Source: Streptomyces rimosus (GTDB lineage Bacteria; Actinomycetota; Actinomycetes; Streptomycetales; Streptomycetaceae). From it: 64,000 nucleotides of DNA. The notes beneath the pieces were generated by a model, which had not been told where the DNA came from, did no database searches, and saw nothing but the letters and a program-made list of their open reading frames with translations. Below, piece by piece: positions 17,642 through 26,064 of this stretch. The stretch lies in the NCBI RefSeq assembly GCF_008704655.1, contig NZ_CP023688.1, positions 8,869,001-8,933,000 on the forward strand. Direction: 5' to 3'. Made by a program: the position numbers and the translations under genes. Every line of letters begins with the position of its first letter. Positions within the stretch are counted from its first letter, which is position 1.

Positions 17642-18628
17642 ATGGACACGGTGGAATTCAGCCGCACGGTGCCCCGGGAGCTCGTCCATCGGTCGAGCAT
17701 CACGGAGGTGCTGGTCACCGGCGCACTCGCCCGGGACGAGGACACCCTCGACGTCGGGGTGCAGATCCCCCGCTCGCACGCCTTCTACCGGGATTCGGCG
17801 GGCTGCGGGCACCTCTACGACCCGATGGTGCTGGTGGAAGCGGCCCGGCAGACGCTCATCATGCTGGGACACGACCTGTTCGGCATGCCCTTCGGCACGA
17901 AGTTCATCCTGCGCGAGATCGCCCTGCACGAGGCGGACCCGGCCGCGCTCGCGGTCAGCGTCGTCCCCACCGAAGTGGTGTTGCGCTGCCACATCCTGCG
18001 TCGCTTCCGCGACCGTACGGGCAGCGTACGGGGAGCGCGGCTGCGCTACAGCGCGATGATCGGCGACCATGTGGCGGCCACACTGGAATGCGGCATGTCC
18101 TGGGTGCCGCCGGAACAGTGGCAGACGATGCGCGAAGAGGGGCGGATCGCCCTGGGGCTGCCGCCACACCTGGGCATCCAGGCCCCCGAACCGCCGCCGC
18201 GGATCAAGGAGGCCCTGGTCGACCGCCGCGATACCGCCAACGTGGTGCTCTCCTCCTTACGCGTGTCGCCCGACGCCGCCGGTACGGGGACGGCGCGGCT
18301 CGTCGTCGACACCCGCCACCCCGTGCTGTTCGACCACTACGTCGACCACGTCCCCGGCATGCTCACCCTGGAGTCGTTCCGGCAGCTGGGCATCGCCACC
18401 GCCGCCGCCACCGGCACACTGCCCTCGGCAGCGGCCCTGCTCACCGGGATCAGCGTCCGCTTCACCGCCATCGGCGAGCTGGACCTGCCGGTCACCTGCG
18501 AGAGCGTCCTGTTACAGGGCGACGGGACGCACGCCGTCCTGCACACCACCATGCGGCAGGAGGGGCGCGTCATCGCCGCCGGCGAGGTGCGCCTGACCAG
18601 GCCCGGCACGGAGGCCGGGACGCGATGA
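17642..18628 (+). CDS. AfsA/ScbA-family hotdog protein
   Basis: The 328-residue protein has two A-factor-type hotdog repeats. The first holds SHAFYRDS and DPMVLVEAARQT, the second holds HPVLFDHYVDHVPGMLTLES. AfsA proteins condense a beta-ketoacyl-ACP with dihydroxyacetone phosphate in gamma-butyrolactone signal synthesis; relatives act in butenolide and other small-molecule paths. GGAGGAG precedes the ATG. No butyrolactone receptor (ArpA/ScbR TetR type) is in the window, which is unusual for a pure signalling gene. A role inside the cluster product is therefore possible. Confidence 0.88.
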   Translation: MDTVEFSRTVPRELVHRSSITEVLVTGALARDEDTLDVGVQIPRSHAFYRDSAGCGHLYDPMVLVEAARQTLIMLGHDLFGMPFGTKFILREIALHEADPAALAVSVVPTEVVLRCHILRRFRDRTGSVRGARLRYSAMIGDHVAATLECGMSWVPPEQWQTMREEGRIALGLPPHLGIQAPEPPPRIKEALVDRRDTANVVLSSLRVSPDAAGTGTARLVVDTRHPVLFDHYVDHVPGMLTLESFRQLGIATAAATGTLPSAAALLTGISVRFTAIGELDLPVTCESVLLQGDGTHAVLHTTMRQEGRVIAAGEVRLTRPGTEAGTR

Positions 18629-19263
18629 GCGACGGCCCCGCCACCCTCGACATCGACGGGCTGCTGACCCGTACGCCCACCGTGCGCCGTCGGCTCGACC
18701 TGACCAGGCCGGTCGCCCGGCCCCTGCTCGCCCAGTGCCTCCGGCTCGCCCTGCACGCGCCCAACGGCGGGAACCGGCAGAACTGGTGGTTCCTGGTGAT
18801 CGACGATCCGGAGACGAAGGCGGGGATCGCGCAGTACTACAAGGCCGCCTCGGACGCCTATCTCGACGCCGCGCCCCCTGCGGCGATGAGCGAGCGGGCC
18901 GTGGCCGGCGTGCGCCACCTCGCCGACCACCTGCACCAGGTGCCCGCCCTCGTCCTGGCCGGCACCCGCGGGCGACTGCCCCACGACGCGCCGCTCGCCC
19001 GGCAGTCGAGCTTCTTCGGCTCCGTCTATCCGGCGGTGTGGAGCTTCATGCTCGCCGCCCGCAGCCGTGGCCTGGGCACCGCGCTGACCACGGTGCACCT
19101 CGCCCACGAACGCGAGGTCGCGGCGCTGGTCGGCATCCCGGCCGACGAGATGACCCAGGTCGCCCTGGTGGCCGTCGGACACACGACGGGGGAGTCCGGC
19201 TTCCGCCCCACCCCGCGCCAGCCGCTCGACGAGGTCGTGTCCTGGAACAGGTGGCAGCAGTGA
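18625..19263 (+). CDS. Nitroreductase-family flavoprotein
   Basis: The 212-residue protein has RRRLDLTRPV, APNGGNRQNWWFLVI (FMN-binding Asn/Arg region), AVWSFMLAARSRGLGTALTT and the ending GFRPTPRQPLDEVVSWNRW. These are the order and length of nitroreductase-like FMN oxidoreductases. Its ATG overlaps the AfsA stop (ATGA) and its stop overlaps the next GTG, so it is translationally coupled. It may oxidise or reduce an intermediate of the cluster. Confidence 0.85.
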   Translation: MSDGPATLDIDGLLTRTPTVRRRLDLTRPVARPLLAQCLRLALHAPNGGNRQNWWFLVIDDPETKAGIAQYYKAASDAYLDAAPPAAMSERAVAGVRHLADHLHQVPALVLAGTRGRLPHDAPLARQSSFFGSVYPAVWSFMLAARSRGLGTALTTVHLAHEREVAALVGIPADEMTQVALVAVGHTTGESGFRPTPRQPLDEVVSWNRWQQ

Positions 19264-20177
19264 ACACCGCGGTGAACCGCACCCCGGCCGCCGTCCGGGC
19301 GTCGGCCCGGCTGGGCCGCTTCGTCCTGCGGATGTTCCGCCCGCAGATCTATGTCACCTACGGCGTGCTGTGGACCGTGACCCTGGAGGGCACCGCCGGA
19401 GAGATCACGAAGACCGCCGCACCGTGGACGCCCACGTGGGCGACCGCGGTCCGCGCGGCGAGCGTGGTCCTGGCCCTGCTCTTCGTCCGGATGGCCGACG
19501 AGCAGAAGGACCTGGATTACGACCGGCGGCACAACCCGGACCGGCCGTTGGTGACGGGCGCCATCACGGTCGCGGAGCTGCGCGGCGCCATGGTGCTGAT
19601 CACCGTCCTCGTCGTCGCGCTCAACGCGCTGGTCTCGGCGCTGTCCGTGCTGCTGATCCTGCTCGGCCTGGCGTACACGCTGTTCCTGGCCGTGCTGGAA
19701 CGCCGGTTCCCGCGTCTCGGCGAGAATCTGGTGGCCGGTCTCCTGGTCAGTTACCCGGTACAGCTGCTCCTGTCGGTCTACCTCTACGTCTCCCTGCTGA
19801 CCGGCGGCATCGACGCCGACTGGCGGGCCGTGCCGCTACTGGCCATGTTCGCCTGCGCCTTCCTGCAGTTCGAGTTCGCGCGGAAGACCGAGTGGCGGCA
19901 GGATCCACAGGCGCGGCTGTACTCGCAGGTGTTCGGCCCGCGCGGCAGCGCCGCGATCAGCCTGGCGCTCGCCGTGGGCGCCGTGGTGCTGGGGCTCGCG
20001 CTGCTGGGCCGGGCGGGCCTGCTGCCCGCGGCCGCCCTGGTCTTCCCCGCGCTCGGCGCGTGGCGCTTCCTGCTGCGCAAGCGGCCGTCGGGGCTGATGC
20101 TCCCGGCGATGGGCTTCGTGCTCTTCTTCAACCTGCTGTGTTTCTACGGGTCCACAGCGCTCGCGATCGGACGGTGA
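19260..20177 (+). CDS. UbiA-family membrane prenyltransferase
   Basis: The 305-residue protein has about eight hydrophobic helices. The first Asp-rich motif reads RMADEQKDLDYDRRHNPDRPLVTG in pieces around residues 78-100 and fits the UbiA pattern NxxxDxxxD...NPDRPL. A second acidic loop, KTEWRQDPQARLYSQVFGPRGS in shape, lies near 220. UbiA enzymes attach a prenyl chain to an aromatic or other acceptor in the membrane. GTG overlaps the nitroreductase stop. Acceptor and donor are unknown; no prenyl diphosphate synthase is in the window. Confidence 0.82.
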   Translation: MNTAVNRTPAAVRASARLGRFVLRMFRPQIYVTYGVLWTVTLEGTAGEITKTAAPWTPTWATAVRAASVVLALLFVRMADEQKDLDYDRRHNPDRPLVTGAITVAELRGAMVLITVLVVALNALVSALSVLLILLGLAYTLFLAVLERRFPRLGENLVAGLLVSYPVQLLLSVYLYVSLLTGGIDADWRAVPLLAMFACAFLQFEFARKTEWRQDPQARLYSQVFGPRGSAAISLALAVGAVVLGLALLGRAGLLPAAALVFPALGAWRFLLRKRPSGLMLPAMGFVLFFNLLCFYGSTALAIGR

Positions 20178-20182
20178 GACGG

Positions 20183-21448
20183 ATGCAGCCGGTGATCATC
20201 GACGGGGTACGGATCTTCGACGGCACGTCGGTGCCGGGCATCGGCTCGGTGGAGTGCGCCGACGGCGTCATCACCCGCGTCGACACGGACCCGGGGTCTC
20301 GGCCGCCGTCGTCGGCCGAGGTGATCGACGGGACGGGCCGGACGCTGCTGCCGGGGCTGATCGACGCGCATACGCACGTGTTCGGCGCCGAGAGCAACCT
20401 TCAACAGGCGCTGGCCTTCGGCGTGACGACCGAACTGGACATGTTCATGGGCCCGCCGGAGGACACCAGGGCCCTGTGCCGGCTGGCCGGCGAGCGCCAC
20501 GACCTCGCCGACCTGCGCAGCGCGGGCCTGCTGGCGAGCGCGCCGGGTGGGCATCCCGCCGTCACCATGCCGACGCTGCCGACCGTCGCCGGGCCCGGGC
20601 AGGCGGATGCCTTCGTCGCCGCCCGGCAGGCGGAGGGCGCGCACTTCATCAAGATCATGGTGGATGACGGCGTGAATCACGGGAGGTCGCTGCCCGCGCT
20701 GGAACCGGCGACCGTGACGGCGCTCGCCGACGCCGCGCGCCGCCGGGGCCTGCTCAGCGTGGCCCACGTCTCCGCCGTGTGGTCCGCGCGGCGCGCCCTC
20801 GACAGCGGTGTGGACGTACTGACGCACCTCCCGCTGGAAGCGGCCCTGGACGACGCCTTCGTCCGCCGGGCCGCGGAGGCGAGGCGCGTCGTCATCCCCA
20901 CCCTGGCGATGCTGGAGGTGTCCGCGCCCCGGTCCGCCACCGGCGTCACCCGGTCTTTGGCCGACGGTCCACGGATCGCCGCCTTCCTTTCGGACCACGC
21001 CCGCGCCGCGATCACGGAAGGCCGCGAGGGCCTGTGCGTGGAACACCCCTTGCCCGCACACCGTTTCCGCCACGCCCTGTCGAGCGTGGCCCGCCTGCAC
21101 CGGGCGGGCGTGCCGGTGCTGGCCGGAACCGACGCCAACCACCGGCCGGGACGCGCCTGCCCGGTCGTCCACGGCGCCGGTCTGCACGCCGAACTGGCCC
21201 TGCTCGTCGAGGCCGGCCTGACTCCGGCCGAGGCGCTCACCGCCGCCACCGCGGCACCGGCCGCGCGCTTCGGGCTGAGCGACCGCGGGGTGATCGCGCC
21301 GGGGCGGCGCGCGGACCTCGTACTCGTCGCGGGCGACCCCACCACGGACATCACCGCCACCCGCTCGATCGAGGCGGTCTGGCGGGGCGGCGTGCGCTTC
21401 GACCGCGAGGCGTACCGCGAGCGCGTCGCGTCGCGTACGGCGGCGTGA
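20183..21448 (+). CDS. Metal-dependent amidohydrolase
   Basis: The 421-residue protein has the amidohydrolase signature: GLIDAHTHVFG with the HxH metal ligands, FIKIMVDDG (possible carboxylated Lys), AHVSAV with a further His, LTHLPLE, and AGTDANHRPG with the metal Asp. The C-terminal segment GRRADLVLVAGDP closes the family fold. ATG at 20183 is used; a GTG at 20174 overlapping the UbiA stop is an equal alternative. A cytoplasmic hydrolase (imidazolonepropionase/prolidase-like subgroup) acting on a cyclic amide, urea or ester is likely. Confidence 0.85.
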   Translation: MQPVIIDGVRIFDGTSVPGIGSVECADGVITRVDTDPGSRPPSSAEVIDGTGRTLLPGLIDAHTHVFGAESNLQQALAFGVTTELDMFMGPPEDTRALCRLAGERHDLADLRSAGLLASAPGGHPAVTMPTLPTVAGPGQADAFVAARQAEGAHFIKIMVDDGVNHGRSLPALEPATVTALADAARRRGLLSVAHVSAVWSARRALDSGVDVLTHLPLEAALDDAFVRRAAEARRVVIPTLAMLEVSAPRSATGVTRSLADGPRIAAFLSDHARAAITEGREGLCVEHPLPAHRFRHALSSVARLHRAGVPVLAGTDANHRPGRACPVVHGAGLHAELALLVEAGLTPAEALTAATAAPAARFGLSDRGVIAPGRRADLVLVAGDPTTDITATRSIEAVWRGGVRFDREAYRERVASRTAA

Positions 21449-21471
21449 GCGGGACCCGTGCGCAAGACAGC

Positions 21472-21523
21472 ACGAACGGCATGAGCGGCATCCACACGAA
21501 TCGGAGAACGAACGGCATGAGCG
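21472..21523 (+). repeat. 16-bp direct repeat covering two alternative start codons
   Basis: ACGAACGGCATGAGCG occurs at 21472-21487 and 21508-21523, 36 bp apart. Each copy contains an in-frame ATGAGC. The second copy has GGAG at good distance and is taken as the real start of the methyltransferase; the first looks like a small tandem duplication. Confidence 0.6.
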
Positions 21524-22380
21524 ACGGACCCGCACTCCTGGCCGGGGCCAGCAGTACCGCGCTGGTCGTGGGCATGGCCCGCGCCGCCGAGAGCCGACGG
21601 CCGGACCGGCTCTTCGAGGACCGCCTGGCCGGGCGGTTCCTCGACGCGGCGGGCCATGAACAGCAGGCGGTGTGGAGCGGCGGGCCGGGCGAGCGGTTCG
21701 CCGACGCCATGGGCGACTACTTCGCGCTGCGCACCCGGTACTTCGACGACTACTTCCGCCAGGCGTACGCGGCGGGCTGCTGCCAGGTGGTCGTGCTCGC
21801 GGCCGGTCTGGACACCCGCGCCTTCCGGCTGGACTGGCCGGACGAAACCCGCCTGTTCGAACTGGACCAGCCCGATGTGCTCGCCTTCAAGGAACACGTC
21901 CTGCGGGGCGAATCGCCGCGCTGCCGGCGCGAGGTGATCGCGGCGGACCTGCGCGAGGACTGGACCGTACCGCTGGCCGGGCACGGCTTCCGCACGGACG
22001 AGCCGACGGCCTGGCTGGTCGAAGGCGTACTGGTCTACCTCACCGAGGACGCGGCGGACCGTCTGCTGGGCCGGATCAGCGCGCTGTCGGCGCCGGGCAG
22101 CCACCTCGCCATGGAGCACGTCACCCGGTCGATGATCAACTCGGACCAGGCGCGGCAAGCGGCGGCGGCCTCGCCGGAAGGCGTCGTGAACCTGCTGTCC
22201 TCGCTGTGGACGAACGAGATGACGCGCCCGCCCGGCGACTGGCTCGCCTCCCACGGCTGGAGCGCCACCGAAGAGCCGCTCACCGGCCTGGCCCGGGGTC
22301 ACGCCCGGCCCGTCCCGCCGGCCTTCGACCCGGCGTCGCCGGGGACCGGGCGGGTGAGCCTGCTGTCCGCCGTCCGATGA
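21517..22380 (+). CDS. SAM-dependent methyltransferase, PPM1/TIGR00027-like
   Basis: The 287-residue protein has the marks of the leucine-carboxyl-methyltransferase-like family: ARAAESRRPDRLFEDRLA, RTRYFDDYF, VVVLAAGLDTRAFRLDWP (SAM-binding), LFELDQPDVLAFKE, and WLVEGVLVYLTEDAADRLL. Such enzymes O-methylate small acids in secondary metabolism. It is the last gene of the operon, 68 bp behind the amidohydrolase, with a small duplication at its start. It probably performs a late methylation on the cluster product (inference). Confidence 0.88.
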   Translation: MSDGPALLAGASSTALVVGMARAAESRRPDRLFEDRLAGRFLDAAGHEQQAVWSGGPGERFADAMGDYFALRTRYFDDYFRQAYAAGCCQVVVLAAGLDTRAFRLDWPDETRLFELDQPDVLAFKEHVLRGESPRCRREVIAADLREDWTVPLAGHGFRTDEPTAWLVEGVLVYLTEDAADRLLGRISALSAPGSHLAMEHVTRSMINSDQARQAAAASPEGVVNLLSSLWTNEMTRPPGDWLASHGWSATEEPLTGLARGHARPVPPAFDPASPGTGRVSLLSAVR

Positions 22381-22395
22381 CGGCGGCCCGATGAC

Positions 22396-22418
22396 GGCCG
22401 CCGGAGGCCCCGGCGGCC
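22396..22418 (+). terminator. Short hairpin behind the biosynthetic operon
   Basis: GGCCGCCGG (22396-22404) pairs with CCGGCGGCC (22410-22418) around 5 nt. It begins 16 bp after the methyltransferase stop and may end or attenuate the operon before the secreted-protein gene. Confidence 0.45.
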
Positions 22419-22446
22419 GGTACGTCACCTATCAGGAGGAGTTCAC

Positions 22447-22878
22447 ATGGAGCACACGGAACACATCAGACTCGGAAGCCGAGCGGAAGGCGTGAACGGA
22501 GCGGCAGGCGGCACCGGGCGGGTTCGCCGCGCCGCGCTGGCGCTCGTGGGCGCGGCCGTGCTGGCGGCCGTGACGGTGACCCCGGCCCAGGCCGAGCCCG
22601 GCGAGACCAAGACGCTGTGCCGGTCCGAGGTCACCCCGTCCGGATGGCTTGAGGTGCGCTGGGGCAAGAGCGAGGCCTGCGGGGCGACCGACATCCCCAA
22701 CATCAAGACCATCACGCAGGTGGCCGGCCTGCCGGTCGGCTCCCGGGTCGAGGTATGCGCCACCATGGTGCCGCCGGAGGGCTGGCAGCCGGTGAGCACG
22801 TCCTACAGCGTCGACTGCCGGACGAGCCTGGGCCCGGGGACGTACAACAACAGGTGGGTGCTGGAGCGGGTTTCCTGA
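22447..22878 (+). CDS. Small secreted protein of unknown function
   Basis: The 143-residue product has a charged N-terminus, a hydrophobic helix and AQA cleavage near residue 51, so it is probably Sec-exported. The mature 90 residues contain four cysteines in the segments KTLCRS, SEACGA, VEVCAT and VDCRTS, which suggests two disulphides. AGGAGGAG precedes the ATG. It follows the methyltransferase on the same strand but a hairpin stands between them. No family is recognised. It ends near a strong bidirectional terminator. Confidence 0.75.
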   Translation: MEHTEHIRLGSRAEGVNGAAGGTGRVRRAALALVGAAVLAAVTVTPAQAEPGETKTLCRSEVTPSGWLEVRWGKSEACGATDIPNIKTITQVAGLPVGSRVEVCATMVPPEGWQPVSTSYSVDCRTSLGPGTYNNRWVLERVS

Positions 22879-22922
22879 CCCGGTAGCGATAGCGACCAAC
22901 AGTTGAACCGCAGTTGCGAGCG

Positions 22923-22959
22923 GGCCTGGCCGGGCAGACGTCCGCTGCCCGGCCAGGCC
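22923..22959. terminator. 15-bp perfect bidirectional terminator
   Basis: 22923-22937 and 22945-22959 are exact reverse complements with a 7-nt loop. It sits between the convergent secreted-protein and MBL-hydrolase genes and can serve both. Confidence 0.8.
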
Positions 22960-23019
22960 GGTGGCAAGGTGCCCCACCCGCCCGGCGGCTGCCGGTACCG
23001 TTGCTGGCGGTGTGACGTC

Positions 23020-23817
23020 TCAGGCCCGCCGGGACCACTCCGGGTCCAGACGGTCGGTCAGGCCGGCGGCGGCGAAGGCGGCTTCCAACTCCTCGCGGCC
23101 TTCCGTGAAGTGGGCCCAGCTGTCGTGGTGGACGGGAACGACACGGCGGGCACCGAGGATACGGGTGGCCTCGGCGGCCTGGGCGCTGTCCAGGACGAGC
23201 AGCCCACCGTCGTAGAGCATGGGGAAACGAGGGGCGCCGGCGAAGAGGACGGCGGTGTCCACCGGGGCGAAGCGTCCGGCGATCTCCCTGACCGCGTCGA
23301 GCGAGGCGTTGTCGCCGCTGACGTAGACGGTGGGCAGGCCCTCTCCGGTGAGGACGAAACCAACGACCTGACCGGTGACCGGCTCGACCTCCTCGCGCGG
23401 GCCGGGGCCGTGGATGGCGGGTACGCCGGTCACGGTGACCGTGCCGCCGTCGGGGCGTTTCAACTCGACGGTCTCCCAGTCCGCCAGCCCCTTGGCCTTC
23501 TCCCCGAGGCGCTGTCCGCCGCCGGGGGTGGTGAGGGTGAGCGGGACGTCGGCGAGCAGGGCCCGGCCGGCGGTGTCGAGATTGTCGGCGTGCTCGTCGT
23601 GCGAGAGCAGGACGACGTCGACGGGGCCGAGGTCGGCGGGGGCGGCGGCGGAGGGCGCGGTCTTGGTCAGGACCGGTCGGCCGGGGGCCGCGTAGTCGCC
23701 GGGGCCGTCGAAGGTCGGATCGGTCAGGAAGCGCAGGCCGCCGTACTCCAAGAAGGCGGTCGGGCCGCCGAGGACGCGGACGGGGAACGTCTCGGCTGCT
23801 GAAGGAGCGGCGGACAC
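23020..23817 (-). CDS. MBL-fold metallo-hydrolase (UlaG/YtkL-like)
   Basis: The 265-residue protein has the metallo-beta-lactamase fold order: LGGPTAFLEYGGLRFLTDP, then the metal motif LSHDEHADNLD (HxEHxD form), GVPAIHGPG, YVSGDNASLD and VVPVHHDSW. This fits the UlaG-like branch that hydrolyses small esters or lactones. It is transcribed divergently from a CGNR regulator, with two inverted repeats in the shared promoter, so it is probably that regulator's target. Substrate unknown. Confidence 0.85.
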   Translation of the reverse strand: MSAAPSAAETFPVRVLGGPTAFLEYGGLRFLTDPTFDGPGDYAAPGRPVLTKTAPSAAAPADLGPVDVVLLSHDEHADNLDTAGRALLADVPLTLTTPGGGQRLGEKAKGLADWETVELKRPDGGTVTVTGVPAIHGPGPREEVEPVTGQVVGFVLTGEGLPTVYVSGDNASLDAVREIAGRFAPVDTAVLFAGAPRFPMLYDGGLLVLDSAQAAEATRILGARRVVPVHHDSWAHFTEGREELEAAFAAAGLTDRLDPEWSRRA

Positions 23818-23826
23818 GAAGCATCA

Positions 23827-23901
23827 CCTCACGGATGGTTTCGGATGAACCGTGAGGCAAAGGTAAGTGGGTATCACGGATAAGCGCAAGCCTTTCCGTG
23901 A
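23827..23901. promoter_or_regulatory. Two inverted repeats with TCACGG/CCGTGA half-sites
   Basis: Half-sites TCACGG lie at 23829 and 23874, CCGTGA at 23850 and 23896. They make two dyads of 27 and 28 bp; the first extends to perfect 8-bp arms CCTCACGG/CCGTGAGG. Both lie between the divergent MBL and CGNR genes, the usual place for operators of the regulator. Confidence 0.65.
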
Positions 23902-23936
23902 GACTCATGTTTGAAGGGGTGGCCTACCATGAGGTC

Positions 23937-24530
23937 ATGGAAGAGACCGTGACCGCGGAGCACGCCCCGCCGCCCGCGCCCGGCGCGGAGCGCTACCCGT
24001 CTCTCGCGCTCGCCAACAGCACCATCGCCCTGCCCGGCGGCCACTGCATCGACCAGCTCGGGACCCCCGCGTCGGCGAACCACTGGCTCACGGAACGCGG
24101 TCTCGCCCCGGCCGACGCGGGCCTGCGGGAGATGTGCGCGGCGCAACTGCGCTCCCTGCGCGAACAGATCCGGGCGCTCTTCGCCTCCCGTGTCGAGGGC
24201 CTGCCCGCCCTGCCCGCCGCCCTGACCGCGGTCAACGACGCCATGACCCGCGTCCCCACGGCCCCCCTGCTGTGCTGGGACGACAAGGACGGCCCCTACC
24301 GCGCCACCCCGCACCCCACCACGCAGATCGTCGACCACGCCCTGGCGGCCCTCGCCGCCGACGCCGCCGACCTGCTGACCTCGCCCGACGCCGAGCGCCT
24401 CACCGCCTGCGGCTCCGCCCCCTGCACCCGCTACCTGCTGCGCCACGGCCGCCGCCACTGGTGCTCCACCCGCTGCGGCGACCGCGCCCGCGCGGCCCGC
24501 GCCTATGCCCGTCGGGCCGGGCGGACTTGA
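23937..24530 (+). CDS. CGNR zinc-finger (ABATE-domain) transcriptional regulator
   Basis: The product of about 197 residues has an N-terminal ligand/stress domain (YPSLALANSTIALPGGH, then NHWLTERGL) and a C-terminal zinc finger, where CGSAPCTRYLL and HWCSTRCGDRARAARAYAR match the CGNR pattern of paired cysteines plus a basic helix. The ATG at 23937 gives the usual length; ATG 23907 is also possible. It is divergent from an MBL hydrolase with paired dyads between them and likely regulates that promoter and its own. Confidence 0.82.
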   Translation: MEETVTAEHAPPPAPGAERYPSLALANSTIALPGGHCIDQLGTPASANHWLTERGLAPADAGLREMCAAQLRSLREQIRALFASRVEGLPALPAALTAVNDAMTRVPTAPLLCWDDKDGPYRATPHPTTQIVDHALAALAADAADLLTSPDAERLTACGSAPCTRYLLRHGRRHWCSTRCGDRARAARAYARRAGRT

Positions 24531-24542
24531 TGGGGGTTACGA

Positions 24543-24991
24543 GGTCACCGACCGTGCCGGGGCCTCGATAGGGCAATTCCGTACGGCGGTACAGACCCTC
24601 GCCGCCCTGGACCTGCCACCCGCCCAGTTGCTCCGCCACCTCGGCGACCTCGCCCAGCTGCCTGGCGACTTGCCTGTACGCGGTCTACGCCTCGCACGCG
24701 GTCCGGCTGCACCTGACCGACGCCTGCCGTGTCCCGCCCGTGCTGGTACGGGCCGCGGACGGCGGCAGCGAGCTGTTCGACCTGCCCACCGGGGCGCCGA
24801 TCGGCGACGGCGGCGTGCCGTTCGAGACGGTCATCCGCGAAGCGACCCCCGGCGACCACCTGGTGATGTGCACCGACGGCCTGGTGGAGGTGCGCGGCCA
24901 GGGCATCGGGGACGGGCTCGCGGCCTTGTGCGAGAGCGCCGCCCACCCGGCCGAGACACGGCGGCCGACGGTGCCTGACCTGAAGCGATGA
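24543..24991 (+). pseudogene. Broken SpoIIE-type (PP2C) phosphatase gene
   Basis: Two frames carry adjoining parts of one phosphatase domain. The first frame reads ASIGQFRTAVQTLAALDLPPAQLLRHL and stays alignable to about 24665. The next part, TCLYAVYASHAVRLHL, VPPVLVRAADG and HLVMCTDGLVEVRGQ, is in another frame to a stop at 24991. The SpoIIE catalytic start (GGDWYD-like) is missing, so the copy is N-terminally truncated and frameshifted. No other part was found upstream. It is a relic next to the CGNR gene. Confidence 0.75.
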
Positions 24992-25143
24992 GTCGGCGGT
25001 CGGCCGCGACGGCGAGCCTGCGAAGGCCGGGTGAACGTTTGACCGCGTAGCTTGGCGGGCGATCCGCCGGAGATAACCCACGGCAGGAGCGAACGGCAGA
25101 AACGCACGGCAGAAACGCACGTACCGGCGGAGCGGGAGGCCCC

Positions 25144-25860
25144 ATGGACGTATCGAAGCGTTACCGGGAAGCGTGGGAGAGCTACTGGCGCGATACGCCG
25201 GACGAGCCGGGCGCCGCGATCTTCGACTGTGCCGCCGAACTGGGCGCGGCCCGCCACTTGCCGCTGCTGGCCCCTCACGCCGACACCGCGCTGCCCATCG
25301 TCGACCTGGGCTGCGGCACCGGCACCCAGACCCGCTACCTGGCCCGGCACTTCCCCCAGGCCGTCGGCGTCGACCTCGCCGAGGCCGCCGTCGGCCACGC
25401 GCGGCGTGCCGACACCGGGCACACCGCCCGCTTCGAACAGCTCGACGCCACCGACCAGGACGCCGTCCGCCGCCTCCACGAGCGGCTGGGCGACGTGAAC
25501 GTCTATCTGCGCGCGGTGATCCACCAGAGCGAACCGGACGCCCGCCCGGCGGTCGCCGCCGCCGTCGCGACCCTGATCGGTGCCCGCGGCCGTGCCTTCG
25601 TCGTCGAGCTGCTGTCCCGGGCGAAGGACGTCCTGGCCCACGCCGCCCAGGGGCCCGACGGCCCGCCGCCGAAGCTGGCCAGTATCTTCCGGCACGGCCT
25701 GACCCCGGCCGAGGTGGACGACGCCGCCATCCCGCGGTTCTTCCACGACCTCGGCCTGTCCGTGCCGGCCCACGGCGAGATCGATCTGGTGATGACGGAG
25801 AACCGCGCGGACGGGGTCCGTATCGACCTGCCGGCCCAGTGGATGGTGCTCGGCCGCTGA
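25144..25860 (+). CDS. Class I SAM-dependent methyltransferase
   Basis: The 238-residue protein has the SAM motif I VDLGCGTGTQTRYLA near residue 52, GVDLAEAAVGHAR as motif II, and a small-molecule methyltransferase fold after it. GGGAGG stands before the ATG. It appears to be a single gene. The acceptor is unknown. Confidence 0.85.
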   Translation: MDVSKRYREAWESYWRDTPDEPGAAIFDCAAELGAARHLPLLAPHADTALPIVDLGCGTGTQTRYLARHFPQAVGVDLAEAAVGHARRADTGHTARFEQLDATDQDAVRRLHERLGDVNVYLRAVIHQSEPDARPAVAAAVATLIGARGRAFVVELLSRAKDVLAHAAQGPDGPPPKLASIFRHGLTPAEVDDAAIPRFFHDLGLSVPAHGEIDLVMTENRADGVRIDLPAQWMVLGR

Positions 25861-26064
25861 GCACCCGTGCCCCGGGCACGTCCTGGTGTGCGCCGGTCGG
25901 GCGCGAGTGCGGGGGAGTGGCGCACAGTCGCCCCTCCGAGGGCGCCTTTTCGGACGGTTGCGACCGGCCGGCACGGCGGAAGGGGCCGGGACGCATCAAC
26001 GCCCGGCCCGCCCGGGCAGCATCCCCGCCTACACCGTCGGAACACGTGCAGTACGGGGGTATTG

